Shown here: positions 1 to 13,322 of the stretch, in pieces
Layout: each line of letters opens with the position of its first letter
Position numbering within the stretch: the first letter of the stretch is position 1
DNA from: Harmothoe impar
Taxonomy: Eukaryota > Annelida > Polychaeta > Phyllodocida > Polynoidae
Direction: 5' to 3'
Length of the DNA: 64,000 bases
Assembly (NCBI GenBank): GCA_947462335.1
Contig: OX381716.1
Location: forward strand, 10,054,861-10,118,860
Position numbers and translations under genes: made by a program
Notes under the pieces: model-generated
The model's database searches: none
What the model was told of the DNA's origin: nothing
Seen by the model: only the letters and a program-made list of their open reading frames with translations

Positions 1-152
1 CCTTAACTCTTCATGGGCTGCAAAGTGCATTTAATACCCTTAGTTGGTATGATATTGATGCCATCCTAGCGGTTATCTTGCAAGAGTTCCATTCAAGCAT
101 CATTGGGACCCTACTGGCTATCATGATGCCGAATGAAACTCAAGCACTGTAC
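1..152. other. Flank of first transposon, no gene
   Basis: Host-type non-coding sequence. Its last seven bases (146-152, ACTGTAC) are the left target-site duplication of the element that follows. Nothing else recognised. Confidence 0.6.
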
Positions 153-770
153 TAGGGGGGGGTGGTTAATCTGGAAAATTGGAGTTGAGATTGCGGGGCC
201 CATCCTAAAATATGGTACTCATCGTCGCAAACAAGAATATCACCTTCGTTTTTGAATTTGAGAACCGTAACCCCCTTCGTCACCCCCTCCGAAAATAAAA
301 AGTCGGAAAATATTAAATTAATTCAATTTTAATTAATTTTTTTATTCTCTGAGGTATTTACTCACTTGAAACATGCATGAAACCACTTTGGGATGCAATA
401 TCAAAATATGGTACACTAAACTGAGTTATTTTGAAGTCCCTGAAAAATCCAAGATGGCCGCCATGAGCCATAAACCCCCCTAAAAATGACTTTCCTGACT
501 TAAATCATGTATAAAACCACTTTGAAATGTAGTATAAAAGTAGGGTACACTGAACTGGGCTCTTTTGAACTGTTTGAAAAATCAAAGATGGCCACCTTCA
601 TACATAAGGTCCTCACATAGGCCTTGTCTCACACTAAACATCCTGTAAATTCTCGCACAGAAGACTGATCCTTGTATAACATAGGAGAATCCTATAAGTT
701 ATACCTTGAGTCTGATTCTTGGCAACCTTTTTTAGTACTGTGGTATACTTCAACAATTCATAGTATAATC
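153..770 (+). repeat. Left terminal inverted repeat
   Basis: Matches the reverse complement of about 2840-3424 with scattered substitutions and small indels. Landmarks shared by both arms include the A/T-rich stretch near 310-345, 'aagatggccgcc' near 451 and 'aaggtcctcacata' near 605. Confidence 0.85.
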
Positions 771-2840
771 CATCCCTCACATCGAGAGAATACTACAAGC
801 TGCACACATGGGTTCTCACTCTCAAAAAAGCTGCTGCATTTATGTGTGAACATAATGTACCTGGAACCACCATATGTGATCTTCAGAAATACTATCACTG
901 CATAGCAAAATGAATTGGGCTCATTTACTGACCAACTAGCTATAGTAGGGTTAGGCAGAGCAAAGGCACACTAAGTCTACAGAAGCTCAGGGTAAGATAT
1001 TAATCAAATACTAGAGACAACGGTCCCACAAAGGAGATGTCTCCAGAAAATGCCCCGACCCAAAAGAAAGCATTCCCACAAAGGAAACCCACTTCAAGCA
1101 TGTGTAGTCAGGCTGTGGCTCTATTCAGGGAAATACCGAAGAGGTTCACTCAGGTTTTAAATGAGTACCCCAAACAACCCTGGAAGGTGGGGGCAGTGGG
1201 CCTAAAAAAAAGGGGCAGTAATTCAAAAATAGGGGCTGGTAACTCAGAAATAGAGGCAGTAACTGTGTGTTATTTAGGTGTCTTTGATAGATATGATGGC
1301 ACATAAAGACCCCTCTTCATTGCACTCATTTGTATACCTGCATATGACAGTTGTCTCTAGGGGGGCAGGGGAGGTGTCAGTATTTTGAAATGTGCAGGGC
1401 ATTGATTGGGATAGCCCCTGGGGCATAGTCTAACCTATAACCTTTACCCCTTCATTTTACAATAAATATGCTGGCTGTGAGGTTTACACAGCTACAAGAT
1501 CAAAAGTAGATACTTATTAGCAATGGAGGTGAAAGATGAAGGGTGGTATCACAGTAGTCATACTGATTGCTTTAGGATTGGGGGGAATGGTCTGTGTCAT
1601 GTGCTTGTTTTACTGTAAGATTGTACCTGGGTATGTCCTGCCACGAGTACAGAGGGGAGGATGGGATGGGGATATGGGTAGACTCTTCCCTCCTTCCCCA
1701 ACCAAGGCTGTGTAAACTTTCTGGGAGGCCCTCTCCTAGCCATCAGAACCTTCTAACCACCCCTCTCCTCTATCCATAGGCATTGTGTGAGGAAGAGACA
1801 GGCGGTCACATTCTGTATTAGGTGCATGCAATAGTATGGCGGTGGGTAGTTACCAACATAGAGTGACTACCCTCCCCATGGGGAAAATACCTCAGTGTTA
1901 GTATAGGCATGGATTCTAGCAATAAAGTGGGGTTGCCAATGGAAATGCCATAAGTTACCAATGGAGATACTGATAGGAGGGCATTGCTGAGTTGGAGAGG
2001 TGGGGAAATTTATAAAATCAGCTCATGGATATGTTATTTATTGACAGTGGCAATAATCTATCACCTATCCCGATAGACTGATCTAGAAAATGCGTGCATC
2101 TTTTGTATGGCAGTGAAAAGGAAAAGAGGAAAATAAATGCTACACTGCCGACATGTTCAGCATCTCAAACAAAGGCAATTTGGTTCCCGTGATAAAGGGT
2201 AAACTGTTCATATCAAAAAGCTAACTAATCCAAACTAAGATTAATGAGTGCAACTAATAACAATGGGAACATATTCACAAAACAGTGTGGTGGGAGATAA
2301 TGTCTCAGAATGCCTGTTAATCACAAATAATGAAAATAATTTGCATAGAGATGGACAGATAGTGATTGGGTCACATTGTTACTTGTTGACAACCTGCCGA
2401 CCAAAACCATTGGTGTTAACGTATAATGCTAAGTTAGTCTGTATGTATGCATTGACATTTATGATTTAAAGAGCAGGTTAATATGAGTGCTATGTTACCT
2501 ATGAACTAGCTATTCCCTCAATAAATCTTAGATATAATAGGCACCAGGTTGAGTTAGGTAGTATCCAATATCATTTTACCAATATACAGTGACTAAATAC
2601 ATTATTTGTATTACTCTTTTTGCATATGTAAGAAATGGAATGACTAAGTTGAAGAATAATTGTTGGGTTTTATCATTATTTTAGGCTAATGTCAAAGAAA
2701 ATGATGTAGTTCCAGCATGGAATTTCTAATTGTCCATGTTTGGCAGTAGTAGTAGCTAGTACTGATGTCATAGTGTCACCGGCAGGAAGGCTGGTACTAC
2801 TCCTGTCGATCAATACTAGTACTAACTAGTTAGTCCACAC
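770..2840. other. Interior of the long-TIR element, no gene
   Basis: About 2 kb between the arms. Only scattered ORFs under 100 codons without domains or codon bias. A local hairpin-rich patch lies around 2755-2850 (repeated 'agtactg/cagtact' motifs). Confidence 0.6.
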
Positions 2841-3424
2841 CAGTACTATGACTTTTTGAATTATACCACAGTACTAAAAAAGGTTGCCAAGAATCAGGCT
2901 CAATTAAGGTACAACTTTGATATAGGATTTGCCTATGTTATATAAAGATCAGACTTCTGTGCAAGAATTTACAGGGTGTTTAGTTGGAAACAAGGCCTAT
3001 GTGAGGACCTTATGTCTGAAGGCGGCCATCTTTGATTTTTTGAAAAGTTCAAAATAGCCCACCTCAAAGTGGGTTTATACATGATTTAAGTCGGGAAAGT
3101 CATATTTAGGGGGGTTTATGGCTCATGGCAGCCATCTTGGATTTTTCAGGGACTTCAAAATAACTCAGTTTAGTGCACCATATTTTTGTATTGCATCCCA
3201 TAGTGGATTCATGCATGTTTCAAGTGAGTAAATACCTCAGAGAATAAAAAAATAAATTAAAATTGAATTAATTTAATTTTTTCCAACTTTTTATTTTCGG
3301 AGGGGGTGACGAAGGGGGTTACAGTTCTCAAATTCAAAAACGAAGGTGATATTCTTGTTTGCGATGATGAGTACCATATTTTAGGATGGGCCCCCCAAAA
3401 GTTTTGTGTTAACCACCCCCCCTA
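2840..3424 (-). repeat. Right terminal inverted repeat
   Basis: Inverted counterpart of 153-770. Similarity fades near the 'tactgtggtata' / 'tataccacagta' landmark around 743 and 2863, which sets the inner edge. Confidence 0.85.
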
Positions 3425-3454
3425 ACTGTACAGCCCTGAAAGGATGAGCTAGGC

Positions 3455-6400
3455 CCCACCCCTCTCATTACCTTGTTAGTATGACCAGTAGCCACCCCTT
3501 AAGTGCCCCCTTGCTGTATATAAGCAGCAGTGGTAGAGTTTAATGAGCCCTGGAGAACCCCCGTTACAAGTTAATGTGACATAGAGAGGGCTTCTACAAG
3601 TCAAGTACTGCAGGTTTCACAAGTCAAGCAGCTCCCAGTAGGGGAGTGTTGCTGTGCTGATTGTGATGCCTGGTACCAGTAGTGACCTGTCTGACTTGTA
3701 AGGTAGGTTTGCAAGTTGAAATGACAAATAATGAATAAGAATCTGATCCAATGAAAGACTATACACAACACTCTCAAAAAGGGCTAATATGCATATATGT
3801 GGAGCAGAGCATGCAGTGCTTAAATGCACTATACCCTGTGGTCATCAAGATGCATGAGTGCAGCCAATCCGTGCTGTGTGAATACCCATTGGTCACTGAT
3901 GGAGGAGACACCCACTTGCCACCCCCTGTCCCTTCCCTTTTCCCTATGCCACTGCTTTCTCAATCAAGCTGGACTGATGTAGTACAGGACACCCATGCAG
4001 TCCCCCCCCCCCCCCCCGTGGTGGCAGATTGCAGGTCTACCTCTGGGAGTCTGATAAAGGATTAATGATGGGCCACGCGGGAGGTGAGCCTTAGATTGGT
4101 TATAGGGAACCAGGCATTGACTGTGTCAATATATACCCTATATTTAGTAACCTATAGCAAGAGTTGTGTTTTGTCTTGTTCCTCTAGTATTGTCATGTAT
4201 GGCCTAGCCTGTACCAACACCATGGTTTATGTGTGACGAGATGTGGAAATTAATTTTCAGATGTAAGAGGGTGACTTCAAAGGGATATTTATACAGTGGT
4301 TACTCAAACGTACTTATTGTAATATAAGCCATTCAAATTCATGTTTTGCCATACAACTTGATTTCTTTTAACTGCAAAGTATTATACTTGTTAGAAATGA
4401 ATCTGATCTTGGATTAAAAATGACCATTGGAGGTATTGTTCAATGCATCAAGCTGGTTTGGAGATGAATATCAACTGCATCAGCCACTAGACCAATACCT
4501 AATAGTGGAGCCACCTAGGACTGTCTTTTCTGGGCATTTGACTGATAGCAGAGTGAAATATTGGATGGTGTGCTGAAATGTATATGTAGGAGACAGAGGG
4601 GAAAGGTGTTGAAACGGGTTTACGATATAAATCAATGTGATATAGTGTGAAATCAATGCATAGCAATACACAGGTCAGGCAGTCAGATATGGGAAGGTAT
4701 GTACAGTATCACTATTTAATACATTACCAAGTTTAGAATTGGAGAGGGACAGAGACAGAGACGGAGAGTAGGAAACACAGCAATCAACGAGACACTGAAG
4801 GATGAATATAAATGAAAAAATAAAAGTATTGACACATATACAGAGATTGGGTGGAAGTGTATCTAAGAACAGTTAGACTGAGTGAAAAATGATTGAGGAC
4901 AAAATGAAACCATGATAATCATGCAAAAACATGCAAGGGTGCATGGGCAGCTATGAAAGATATGCAAGCTTACAACATAAATGGAGTGTGTTCAAATATT
5001 TTAAAGGAAGGACCTACATGCAATACAGCTATTAATAGATCTTTACATTGCTGAGCCCCATCCTACAGGGAGGATACAATATATCTGTAGTGGCTTGTCT
5101 TCTTACAGCATACACAAATCATGTGGTATGTCCTCTATCCTCCATCATAAAGGAACAGATCAATCACACACCAAACAACATTTCCTATGGGGTATATGTT
5201 AATTAAGTCAAACGTTTAACCTCTATCCAAACAATGTTATGAGGTTATAAAGAAGAGTAAAACAATGATTTCATAGGCATTCTACCAAGACCCATTATTA
5301 TGGCCTCCTAACCTTTTATCATAACTTTCCGAGAGCTAGACATCTAGGGACTATATAAATAAAGACCCTGATTTATCTCCTCACATACGTCTCTTTATGG
5401 GGGTTGGGTTTCATACAGCTGCTCTTGTTTAGACTATCTAGAAACCATACATTGACCCCTTCTACCTCTACCAATCTTCCCACCCTCCTGCCCCTAATTC
5501 CACTCCCTCATCTTCCCAGTCCCTGTGATCATTGATGTTCTGATAAATGAAAAAAACTGCAAGCATGGTATTGTCATCCGGTGACAATTTTTGACATATT
5601 ACCAGAAGCGCCATGAATCTCATGACAGTTCCCATTTTTCTTTTGCCATCAAGAGTAGTTTTTAAGCTTACAGTTTTTAAATAATTATGAATTACTTATT
5701 TATCAGTTGATGATAGGATGAAAGGAAGAGTGTGCATATATTTTACCAGTGTAGACTCAGGAGAATGGAGACAGCCTTACATTTACATTCATTATTAAGG
5801 TCATCTTTGAAGCAGGGATTACGTCAGTCAGTCTCAGTTTTCAAGATAATGGCTACTGCATAACTATTTGATGACAAAGGTAAAACATGCAACAATACAG
5901 AACTATCCGATTCATCCTACATTACAGATCCATGTTTTTCAGCTTTTATGAACTGACATGATATTCTCTTGCTGAAACTGCTCAACATATAGTTTTTTTC
6001 TATAAGAGTATGACCTGGTGATATAGAGCCCTATTTTACGACCATCACAATATCAACCCCCTACCCTTAACGATTGAATACAGCCTTAACCCTAAAATGG
6101 CACATTGTGATTTAGTTATTCACGGAATTAGTCATCAATATACCTGAATGCAACCCCAAGGTCATTGTGTATTAGAGCCCTATTCAGCCCTGAAACCCTT
6201 GATTCTTCAATATATACCCATGATGCGTTTACACATCATGCTGTTGAAATTGAGTTTGTAAATTTACTTTGTAAATGTATCCTTTAATGTGATCCTTTGT
6301 CTTGTCAAAGCTTAAACGGTTTGCAATTCGGTTAAGAAGCGGAAGAAGGAGATCTTCCTCTCTCATTTAGAAGACAGCTAGATTGAACACAGGACAAGGG

Positions 6401-9400
6401 AAAGTCTGCTGTTCTCACATTGAAAAGAATGTCGAGGTATAAGGGGGAGTCCTTCATGACCTTTGTCTATTTGTCATGTGGGTGACCACTGCTGGCTCTA
6501 GGCTTACTGCACTGCCCATCAGGGACAGCAGCGATCTATGGCCGGGGCTCAGGGACTTCCGCTGCGCACAAACCGCTTCCACTGTCTGCTTCTGGTACCG
6601 GGTTAAAATGTCTGGGGAAGCGGGTTGGAGGAGTGGTCATTGATAACCGGACAGAGGGGAAGGGGGACTGGGGGCTGGGAGAGGGGCAGTTGGTGGCATC
6701 TGGTGAGCCCTGTAAGGCAGCACTGTGTTTAATGGACAACCCTAATTTGTTGTCATATGATCTCTGAATGCAGCCCTGGTAAGACCATTTCTACATATCT
6801 ACATGACGTCTAACCCCTTGGTTAATACACTCTCAATCTACTTGATGTGATGTTACCCTATATAGGGCACAGCACTTGGGTACATTAGGCTTCAATGCCA
6901 ACTAAAGATACTACTTGGCACCTTTCTGTCCAACCCAGAATGTTGACACATATACCCTGCTTCAGTGCAGCCAAATAAGGAAACATCAACCCACCTGCCA
7001 ACCCTTCTGTCCACATTCTCACCACTCCCACCAAACCTTTCACAATTCCTATAGATCCTGCAGGCCCTTCTACCACTCCCACATCTCAGAACCAGCTGCT
7101 GCCTTCTCATATCACAGCCAGTCCACTGAGTAAGATGAGAACATAATTGGAGAACTCTGATTCCAAGCTCATTTGGGCCAGCCTTCAGGTATTCTACTAT
7201 AATCTAATAACGCCTGTTATGATAGCTTGATGGATTTTGATAGCATCTAGGGATTATGACAGTGTTGAAACATTGAGGGATTTCGTTTGTTTGTTTGAAG
7301 TAGGTCATATGACAAAGCCCTGTATAATTACTGGAGTCCCTTAGATTAGAGCTCTGCATATCTAGCCTATTAGGCTGACTAAGCCCTTTAGATGACGGAA
7401 CATTGCTGCTTTTCTACACTCTATTTAGCCTTAGAGTCAGCCACAGACGCTAACAGAACTTCTAGATATGATGTGTTTTTAAGGCGGCTAGTAAAATTGC
7501 CAACCCTCTACATGTGGACGAGTTGAATAATTTTTACAGGGAGCACAACGAATCACTGACCCCCAATGTGGCCAAATGATGACCTTGCTGTAATAAGCTA
7601 GAACAGATAACATAATCCTTGGCAATATTATGAACAGTCCTTTCCATAATGGAAAGGTTTATATAGGAAAATAAATAGCAGATCACTACAGCCATGGATT
7701 AGGAGTATGAGGGGATGATAGAGATAAGGTTGGAAATGTTGTAGTTGAATATGTTGTTAGGCAAAAAAAGTTTGAGAAGGTGTAAGTTTTGGTTTAGATG
7801 CAAGTATCCAGTGGTAGCAGGTCTAAGATAGCCACCTCAGCTAGTGGTCACATGACCTACCATTCCCCCGGTGTCCATCAGCTGTATATACCTGCTGCCT
7901 TTCATGGACATCCCCCTTTGACAACCTCATATCATGTACACCATGCCACCTCTGACCATGTGCATCCATTACAAACTTGCTATCCCTCTAACAAGGTCAG
8001 CATTTGTATAGGCTCTCAGTGTGAGCGCATTGCCGTGCTGTGAACCCAGACATATTAGGGACTCCTGGGATACCAAACTGTGCATAAGACCTTAGCCTTT
8101 ATTATAACTCTCGGGTATTAGAGTTATATGTATGAATTTCTTTGCAGGAACCCAAAAAACTCTCAGGTCAATATGACCACAGATAACATGCTCTATAGCA
8201 TGTGGTACGTCTGAGTCGTGGCAAGACTCTTGATGCACTTTTGAGACTCATTAACAAAGATATTGATCCTCTTTATTAATACTTATAAAGCACTATGCTA
8301 TATCTCTATATTACCATTATTCATAATATGAATTTATCACACTAATTATTCACTCCATGATGAAGCCAAGGTTTCCTGAAGTAATACCCGTGACAAATCA
8401 AATGAATATCATGAAAATGATTATTAGGATTTGTGCTAAATGAAAAAAAAAAGAATTCCTGGTTATATGATAGATAACCAAGCAGCCTATGAAGATACTG
8501 TCTCATACCGATAAAGGTTCTTAGTATATTGTATATTACCCCCTTGGTATCAGGACCCTCGGAATATGAGCCCCTCTCTCTAGGCTCTAGACCATTTAAC
8601 AATATCTTTTTTGCTCAGGACTCATTTCCCAATAGACTCCTCTGATTCTTTATAAATGCACATACTCTCTGATCTTGTTACCAGCCAAACATTTCACAAT
8701 TCAGCAACGGATTTATAATCAATCAAAGTAAAAACTGTGCACTAAAACAACTATTGATTACGCGGGAAAAAGAAAGCTTTTCAAATATGGCCATTAGATA
8801 ACTCTACCATGCTTTTTCATTCACATTGTTAATTCACAAGTAAAAATACCTGTAAAAGGCACAGGTAAAATATATGAGACTGGCACTGTATGGTTGACTT
8901 CTGAAGTGTATGGTCCCAGTACGCTCCCTACTAATACTGTGTCAGGCCCGATAAGTTAACCTGCAAACTACGATGACTGAGGCGATGTGGTTCTTGGTGC
9001 TATGTGTGGTATATAGGTCCAGGGAACCAACCCTGTCTCAACATCTTGATTCCCAAGACCGAACACATTTCAGAGTGACTTGAGGGCATTCCTGGCAGTT
9101 GTGTGCATGGTTTTCAATAGAGCCATGACACAACAATGGTGTCAAAAATGACTCTGCTATGATTAGGACCTATACTAGAAGGAGGAGTCTATACTCAACT
9201 AAAAGCCTACACTCTGCCTCAAGAGTTGTAACTGGCCATCATGTGACACAACCGCTACTTAGCCACCAGAACAAGGCTCTGTTACTATATATAGATCCCC
9301 GCTCCACCCCTAGCCTCAGGCAACCCTTGTCTGGTTACATAGACATAACCCTTTCAGCATGGCATGCAAGATCTACATTGGTCATGAAGCTAGAATGAAG

Positions 9401-9870
9401 CACTACTATCTGGTGCTGCAACAAACAATGATGCCATTTAATGCAAAATATGCATGTCCTCATCACTATAACCCTAGTTCTACCCTGGCATTGGGCAACC
9501 CCAGCAGCTGGGTCTAAATATGGACTACACATGAAGGCACTGAGAGGCTCCTTTTGTACCGTATTGAGATGGACGTCATGATGTCATGTTGACGATTAAA
9601 GCAGAATGGACCTGAGATGTTGATACACAATGCATGTACACACTGTAACCCCACTTTGGCCTGGTCTGGGGAAACCCCAGCTGTGTCTAAATATAACCTA
9701 CATGTGGAGGCTCTGTATGTGTCTCCCCATGATGTCATGAGTGGAGCCTTGTGACGTCATAACATGAGGTCCTCTGACATAAGGGGCGTCCATCACGTGA
9801 TGTCACACGGGGATAAGAGGGAGAAGGACATGAATTGTTGATAAGGACTGCCTGTACATGCTGGTGGGTC
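3455..9870 (+). repeat. Segmental duplication, copy A
   Basis: Colinear with about 10325-16370 plus 21090-21570 (copy B). Matching landmarks: 'ctgtatataagcagcagtgg' at 3513/10382, the pyrimidine-rich block at 5480-5520/12670-12720, 'cagggacagcagcgatctat' at 6519/14471, and the TGACGTCA-containing block at 9640-9840/21330-21550. No long ORF survives in either copy. Copy A has its own extra segment at about 8010-8455 and a C15 run near 4004-4018 where copy B has short C runs interrupted by T. A large non-coding duplicated block; function unknown. Confidence 0.8.
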
Positions 9871-10325
9871 GGGATCAACTGGGTAGCTCCATTGTATCAT
9901 TATTCTCTGATGTTAATTGTGTAGATTTGCATGACACTTCCTGCTGAGTGTTTCATGCTTTTAGTATGCTCCATGCTTTCCACAACCCCTCCATACAACA
10001 TCAATATGTCACACCCACAGATTGGTATCTAGTAATGTATACATCTGTGTGTCTTTGTCAAATCTGAACCATACTAACTTATTTTATATTTTGCATTTTT
10101 TGTCATTGGACTTCACAGAACATAACCAGAATATTTATTTACAATATGGACCATTTTATTTTTTCCAAAACATGGAGAAAATCAACCCTGTATCCAACCC
10201 TTTTCCTTCCCTTTGACCCTGACTTTGCCTTCACTTCTGCTCTCCATTCTCCATCCCTTTGTCCACATTCGACCATTGGTGCATACTTGCCTACCTCCCA
10301 CACCCCTCTTTCCCCTCCCCTCCCC
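9870..10325. other. Spacer between duplication copies
   Basis: Non-coding sequence, C-rich on the + strand from 10190 (CCCTTTCCC-type runs). No supported gene; the short ORFs here are products of the pyrimidine-rich composition. Confidence 0.5.
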
Positions 10326-10996
10326 CACCCCTCTCATTACCTTGTTAGTAGGTCCAGTAACCACCCCTTAGGTGCCTCCCTGCTGTATATAAGCAGCAGT
10401 GGTAGAGTTTAATGAGCCCTGGAGAACCCAAGTTACAAGTTAATGTCACATAGAGAGGGCTCCTACAAGTCAAGTACTGCAGGTTTCACATGTCAGGTAC
10501 CTCCCAGTAGGGGAGTGTTACTGTGCTGATTGTGATGCCTCATGCAGGTAGTGACCTGTCTGAAACTGCTAAGGTAAGCTTTCAAGGTGGAACAACAAAT
10601 AATGAATAAGAATCTGATCCAATGAAAGACTATACACAACCCTCTTGAAAAGGGCTAATATGCATATATAAATGTGAAGCAGAGCATGTAGTGCTTAAAT
10701 GCACTATGCCCTGTGGTCATCAAGATGCATGAGTGCAGCTAATCAGTGCGGTTTGCATACCCTTTTGGTCAATGATGGAGGAGGAACCCCATTGCCACCC
10801 CCTGTCTCTTCCCCTTTCCCTATGCCACTGCTTTCTCAATCAGGCTGGACTGATGCAGTACAGTACACCATACAGTCCTCCCCTCCGGTGGTGGCAGATT
10901 GCAGGTCTACCTCTGGGAGTCTGATACAGGATTTATGATGGGCCACACGGGAGGTGAGCCTTAGATTGGTTATAGGGAACCAGGCCTTGACTGTAT

Positions 10997-11265
10997 TTAA
11001 CCAATAATATATGAATATGACTGCACGAGGGTTGTGTATTGGTCAATAACCACCGAGGTGCGGAGCACCGAGGTTGTTATTGACCTATACACAACCCGAT
11101 TTCTGATATCCATTTCCCCATTCGTTCTGATATCCATTTCCCCATTCAAAATCGTTCTGATATCCAGAATATCAGAACGATTTCACCTTCCCAAGTGTGC
11201 GGTATGCACCAATATCATTACGGGAATATCACCTAAAAAGCACGATCAGAGCCCAGATCATATAA
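10997..11265 (+). mobile_element. Hairpin-bearing insertion in copy B
   Basis: Absent from copy A at the equivalent position (about 4105-4140). It contains a near-perfect 69-nt hairpin at 11029-11097 (arms GGGTTGTGTATTGGTCAATAA and its complement around a GGTGC-GGA-GCACC loop), followed by repeated 'ctgatatccatttccccatt' units at 11102-11145. Looks like a small foldback/MITE; exact ends uncertain. Confidence 0.6.
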
Positions 11266-11870
11266 TAACAATATATATATACCCTACAGTCACCTTTAGT
11301 AGGAGTTGTGTTTTGTCTTGTTCCTCTAGTACTGTCATGTATGGTGTAGTCTGTACTAGCACCATCTAGAGTATGGTTCCTCTGTTACAAGATGCTGAAA
11401 GCCTTTTTTAGATGAAATTAGATAGAATCTAAAAAAAAAAGGATGTTCATTAAACATGTGTGTTGTGATGTACCAAACTTAAATATTGATTATCTGTAAC
11501 TGCACAGTATAATACTTAAAAAGAGATGAAACTGACCAGCTGAGGTATTGTCCATTGCATCAAGTTGGTTTTGAGATGGATATCAACTGCATAAGTACCT
11601 CATGCCTAATAGTGGAGCAACCTAGGACTGTCTACTGTTGGTATCTGACTGATGGCAGAGCTATATATTAGATGGTGTGCTGAAATGTAAATGTGGGAGA
11701 CAGGGCGGCAGGTCGTGATACTGGTTTTGAATATAAATCAATGTGATATAGTGTGAAATCAATGAAGAGCGATACACAGGTCAGGCAGGGGATATAGTAG
11801 GATACAAAATGGTATGTACAGTATTATCATCAAATATATTACCCAGTTTAGTTTGGCAGAGAGCCAGAGA

Positions 11871-11920
11871 CAGACAGAGACAGACAGAGACAGACAGAGA
11901 CAGACAGAGACAGACAGAGA
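11871..11920 (+). repeat. 10-bp tandem repeat (cagacagaga)x5
   Basis: Five perfect copies of CAGACAGAGA. Copy A has only a short degenerate equivalent at about 4746-4766, so the array expanded after duplication. Confidence 0.95.
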
Positions 11921-13095
11921 GAGGGACACAGAGTAGGGAACACAGGAGGCGAGGATATACGGAAGGATGAATACAAACAAAGATGAAAATATTGAAAGAA
12001 ATACAATAGCAAAGGGAGGCAGACAGAAATAGAGTTGAAGTGCATCTAAGAATAGTTAGACTGAGTGAAAAATGTTTGAGAACAAAATGAAACCATGATA
12101 ATCATGATAATCATGCAAAAACATGCAAGGGTGCATGGGCAGCTATGAAAGATATGCAAGCTTACAACATGAATGGAGTGTGTTCAAATATGTTAAAGGA
12201 AGGACCTACATGCAATACAGCTATTATCAAAAGTATTAATATATCTATACATTGCTACAAGGAGGATACAATTTATCTGTAGTGGCTTGTCATCTTCTCA
12301 CAGCATACACACATTATGTTGTATCATCACAAGAGAACTGATCAAGCACACACCAAACAACATTTCCCGTGGGGTATAATGTTAATTAAGTCAAACCTTT
12401 AAACCTCTATGCAAACAATGTTATCAGGTTATAAAGAAGAGTAAAGGAATGATGTCATAGGCATTCTACCAAAAGCCATTATTATGGCCTCCTAACGTTT
12501 TATCATAACTTTCAGAGAAGCTAGACATCTAGGGACTATGTAAATAAAGACCCTGCTTTATCTCCTCCCATGCGTCTCTTTATGGGGGTTGGGTTTCATA
12601 CAGCTGCTCTTGTTTAGACTATCTAGAAACCATACATTGGCCTATAGAGCCCTGCCACCTCTACCAATCTTCCCACCCTCCTGCCCCCAATTCCACTCCC
12701 TCATCATCCCCCTCCCTGTGATCATTGATGTTCTGATGAATGAAAAAAAATTAAAACATGTATTAATGAAACCTGCAAGCATGGTATTGTTATCCCGTGG
12801 CAATTTCTGACATATTACCAGAAGCGCCATGTATCTCATGACAGTTTCCCTTTTTCTTTTTCCATCAAGAGTAGTTTTTAAGCTTACAGTTTTTAAATAC
12901 TCATGGATTATTTATTCATCTGGCGCACCCTGTGTAGTTGATGATAGAATGAAAGAGAGTGTGTGTGTATATTTTACCACGGTAGACTCTGGGGAATGTA
13001 GACGGCCTTACATTTACATTCATTATAAAGGTCATCTTGAAAGTAGGCATTACACCAGTCAGTTCTAGTTTTCAAGATAATGATTTCTGCATAAC

Positions 13096-13322
13096 TACCG
13101 TAAATTCCCGCGTACTACCCGCGGGTTGTACGCGAATCAAACCCAGCTTTCAATTGATACCAAACATGCCTATATAGGGTGTGGGTTATACAAGGGTTTT
13201 CATTACTATAGAACAGTACTAAAATCGAGATTTTTAGATCCAAAAAAAGGGTTATGGGATTATCCTGAGTTTGGAATGCGTGTTATACCCGAGAAGCGGG
13301 TAATACCCCAGAATTTAAGGTA
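13096..13322 (+). mobile_element. MITE inserted in copy B
   Basis: Present in copy B and absent from copy A near 5860-5885. The ends are imperfect inverted repeats (TACCGTAAATTCCCGCGTA and the complement of TACCCCAGAATTTAAGGTA) and the internal part repeats GCGGGT-type motifs. No coding capacity. Family not identified. Confidence 0.7.

Larger units (their letters stand above)
153..3424. mobile_element. Non-autonomous DNA transposon with ~600-bp inverted repeats
   Basis: Both ends read TAGGGGGG followed by TGGTTAA inward, and the outer ~600 bp of each side are near-identical inverted repeats. The seven bases outside are identical (ACTGTAC at 146-152 and 3425-3431), so this is an intact insertion with a 7-bp target duplication. 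The interior (about 770-2840) has only short random ORFs and no transposase motif, so movement would need a transposase in trans. The TAGGG-type terminus recalls hAT ends, but hAT normally makes 8-bp duplications, so I leave the superfamily open. Confidence 0.85.

Noticed and set aside
1037..1306. 89-codon ORF in the interior of the first transposon
   Set aside because: No domain, no transposase residues and no coding bias; expected by chance in 2 kb.
4003..4018. C15 homopolymer
   Set aside because: Simple homopolymer expansion; copy B has short C runs interrupted by T. Not a feature beyond a mononucleotide repeat.
6536..6739. Matching minus-strand ORFs at 6536-6739 and 14405-14692 with similar protein
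   Set aside because: Similarity extends across the non-coding flanks as part of the segmental duplication, and the frames differ by indels; no evidence of protein-level constraint.
6915..7133. Matching + strand ORFs at 6915-7133 and 14865-15095
   Set aside because: Also in the duplication; Ser/His/Pro-rich low-complexity frames with different N-termini, no promoter or splice support.
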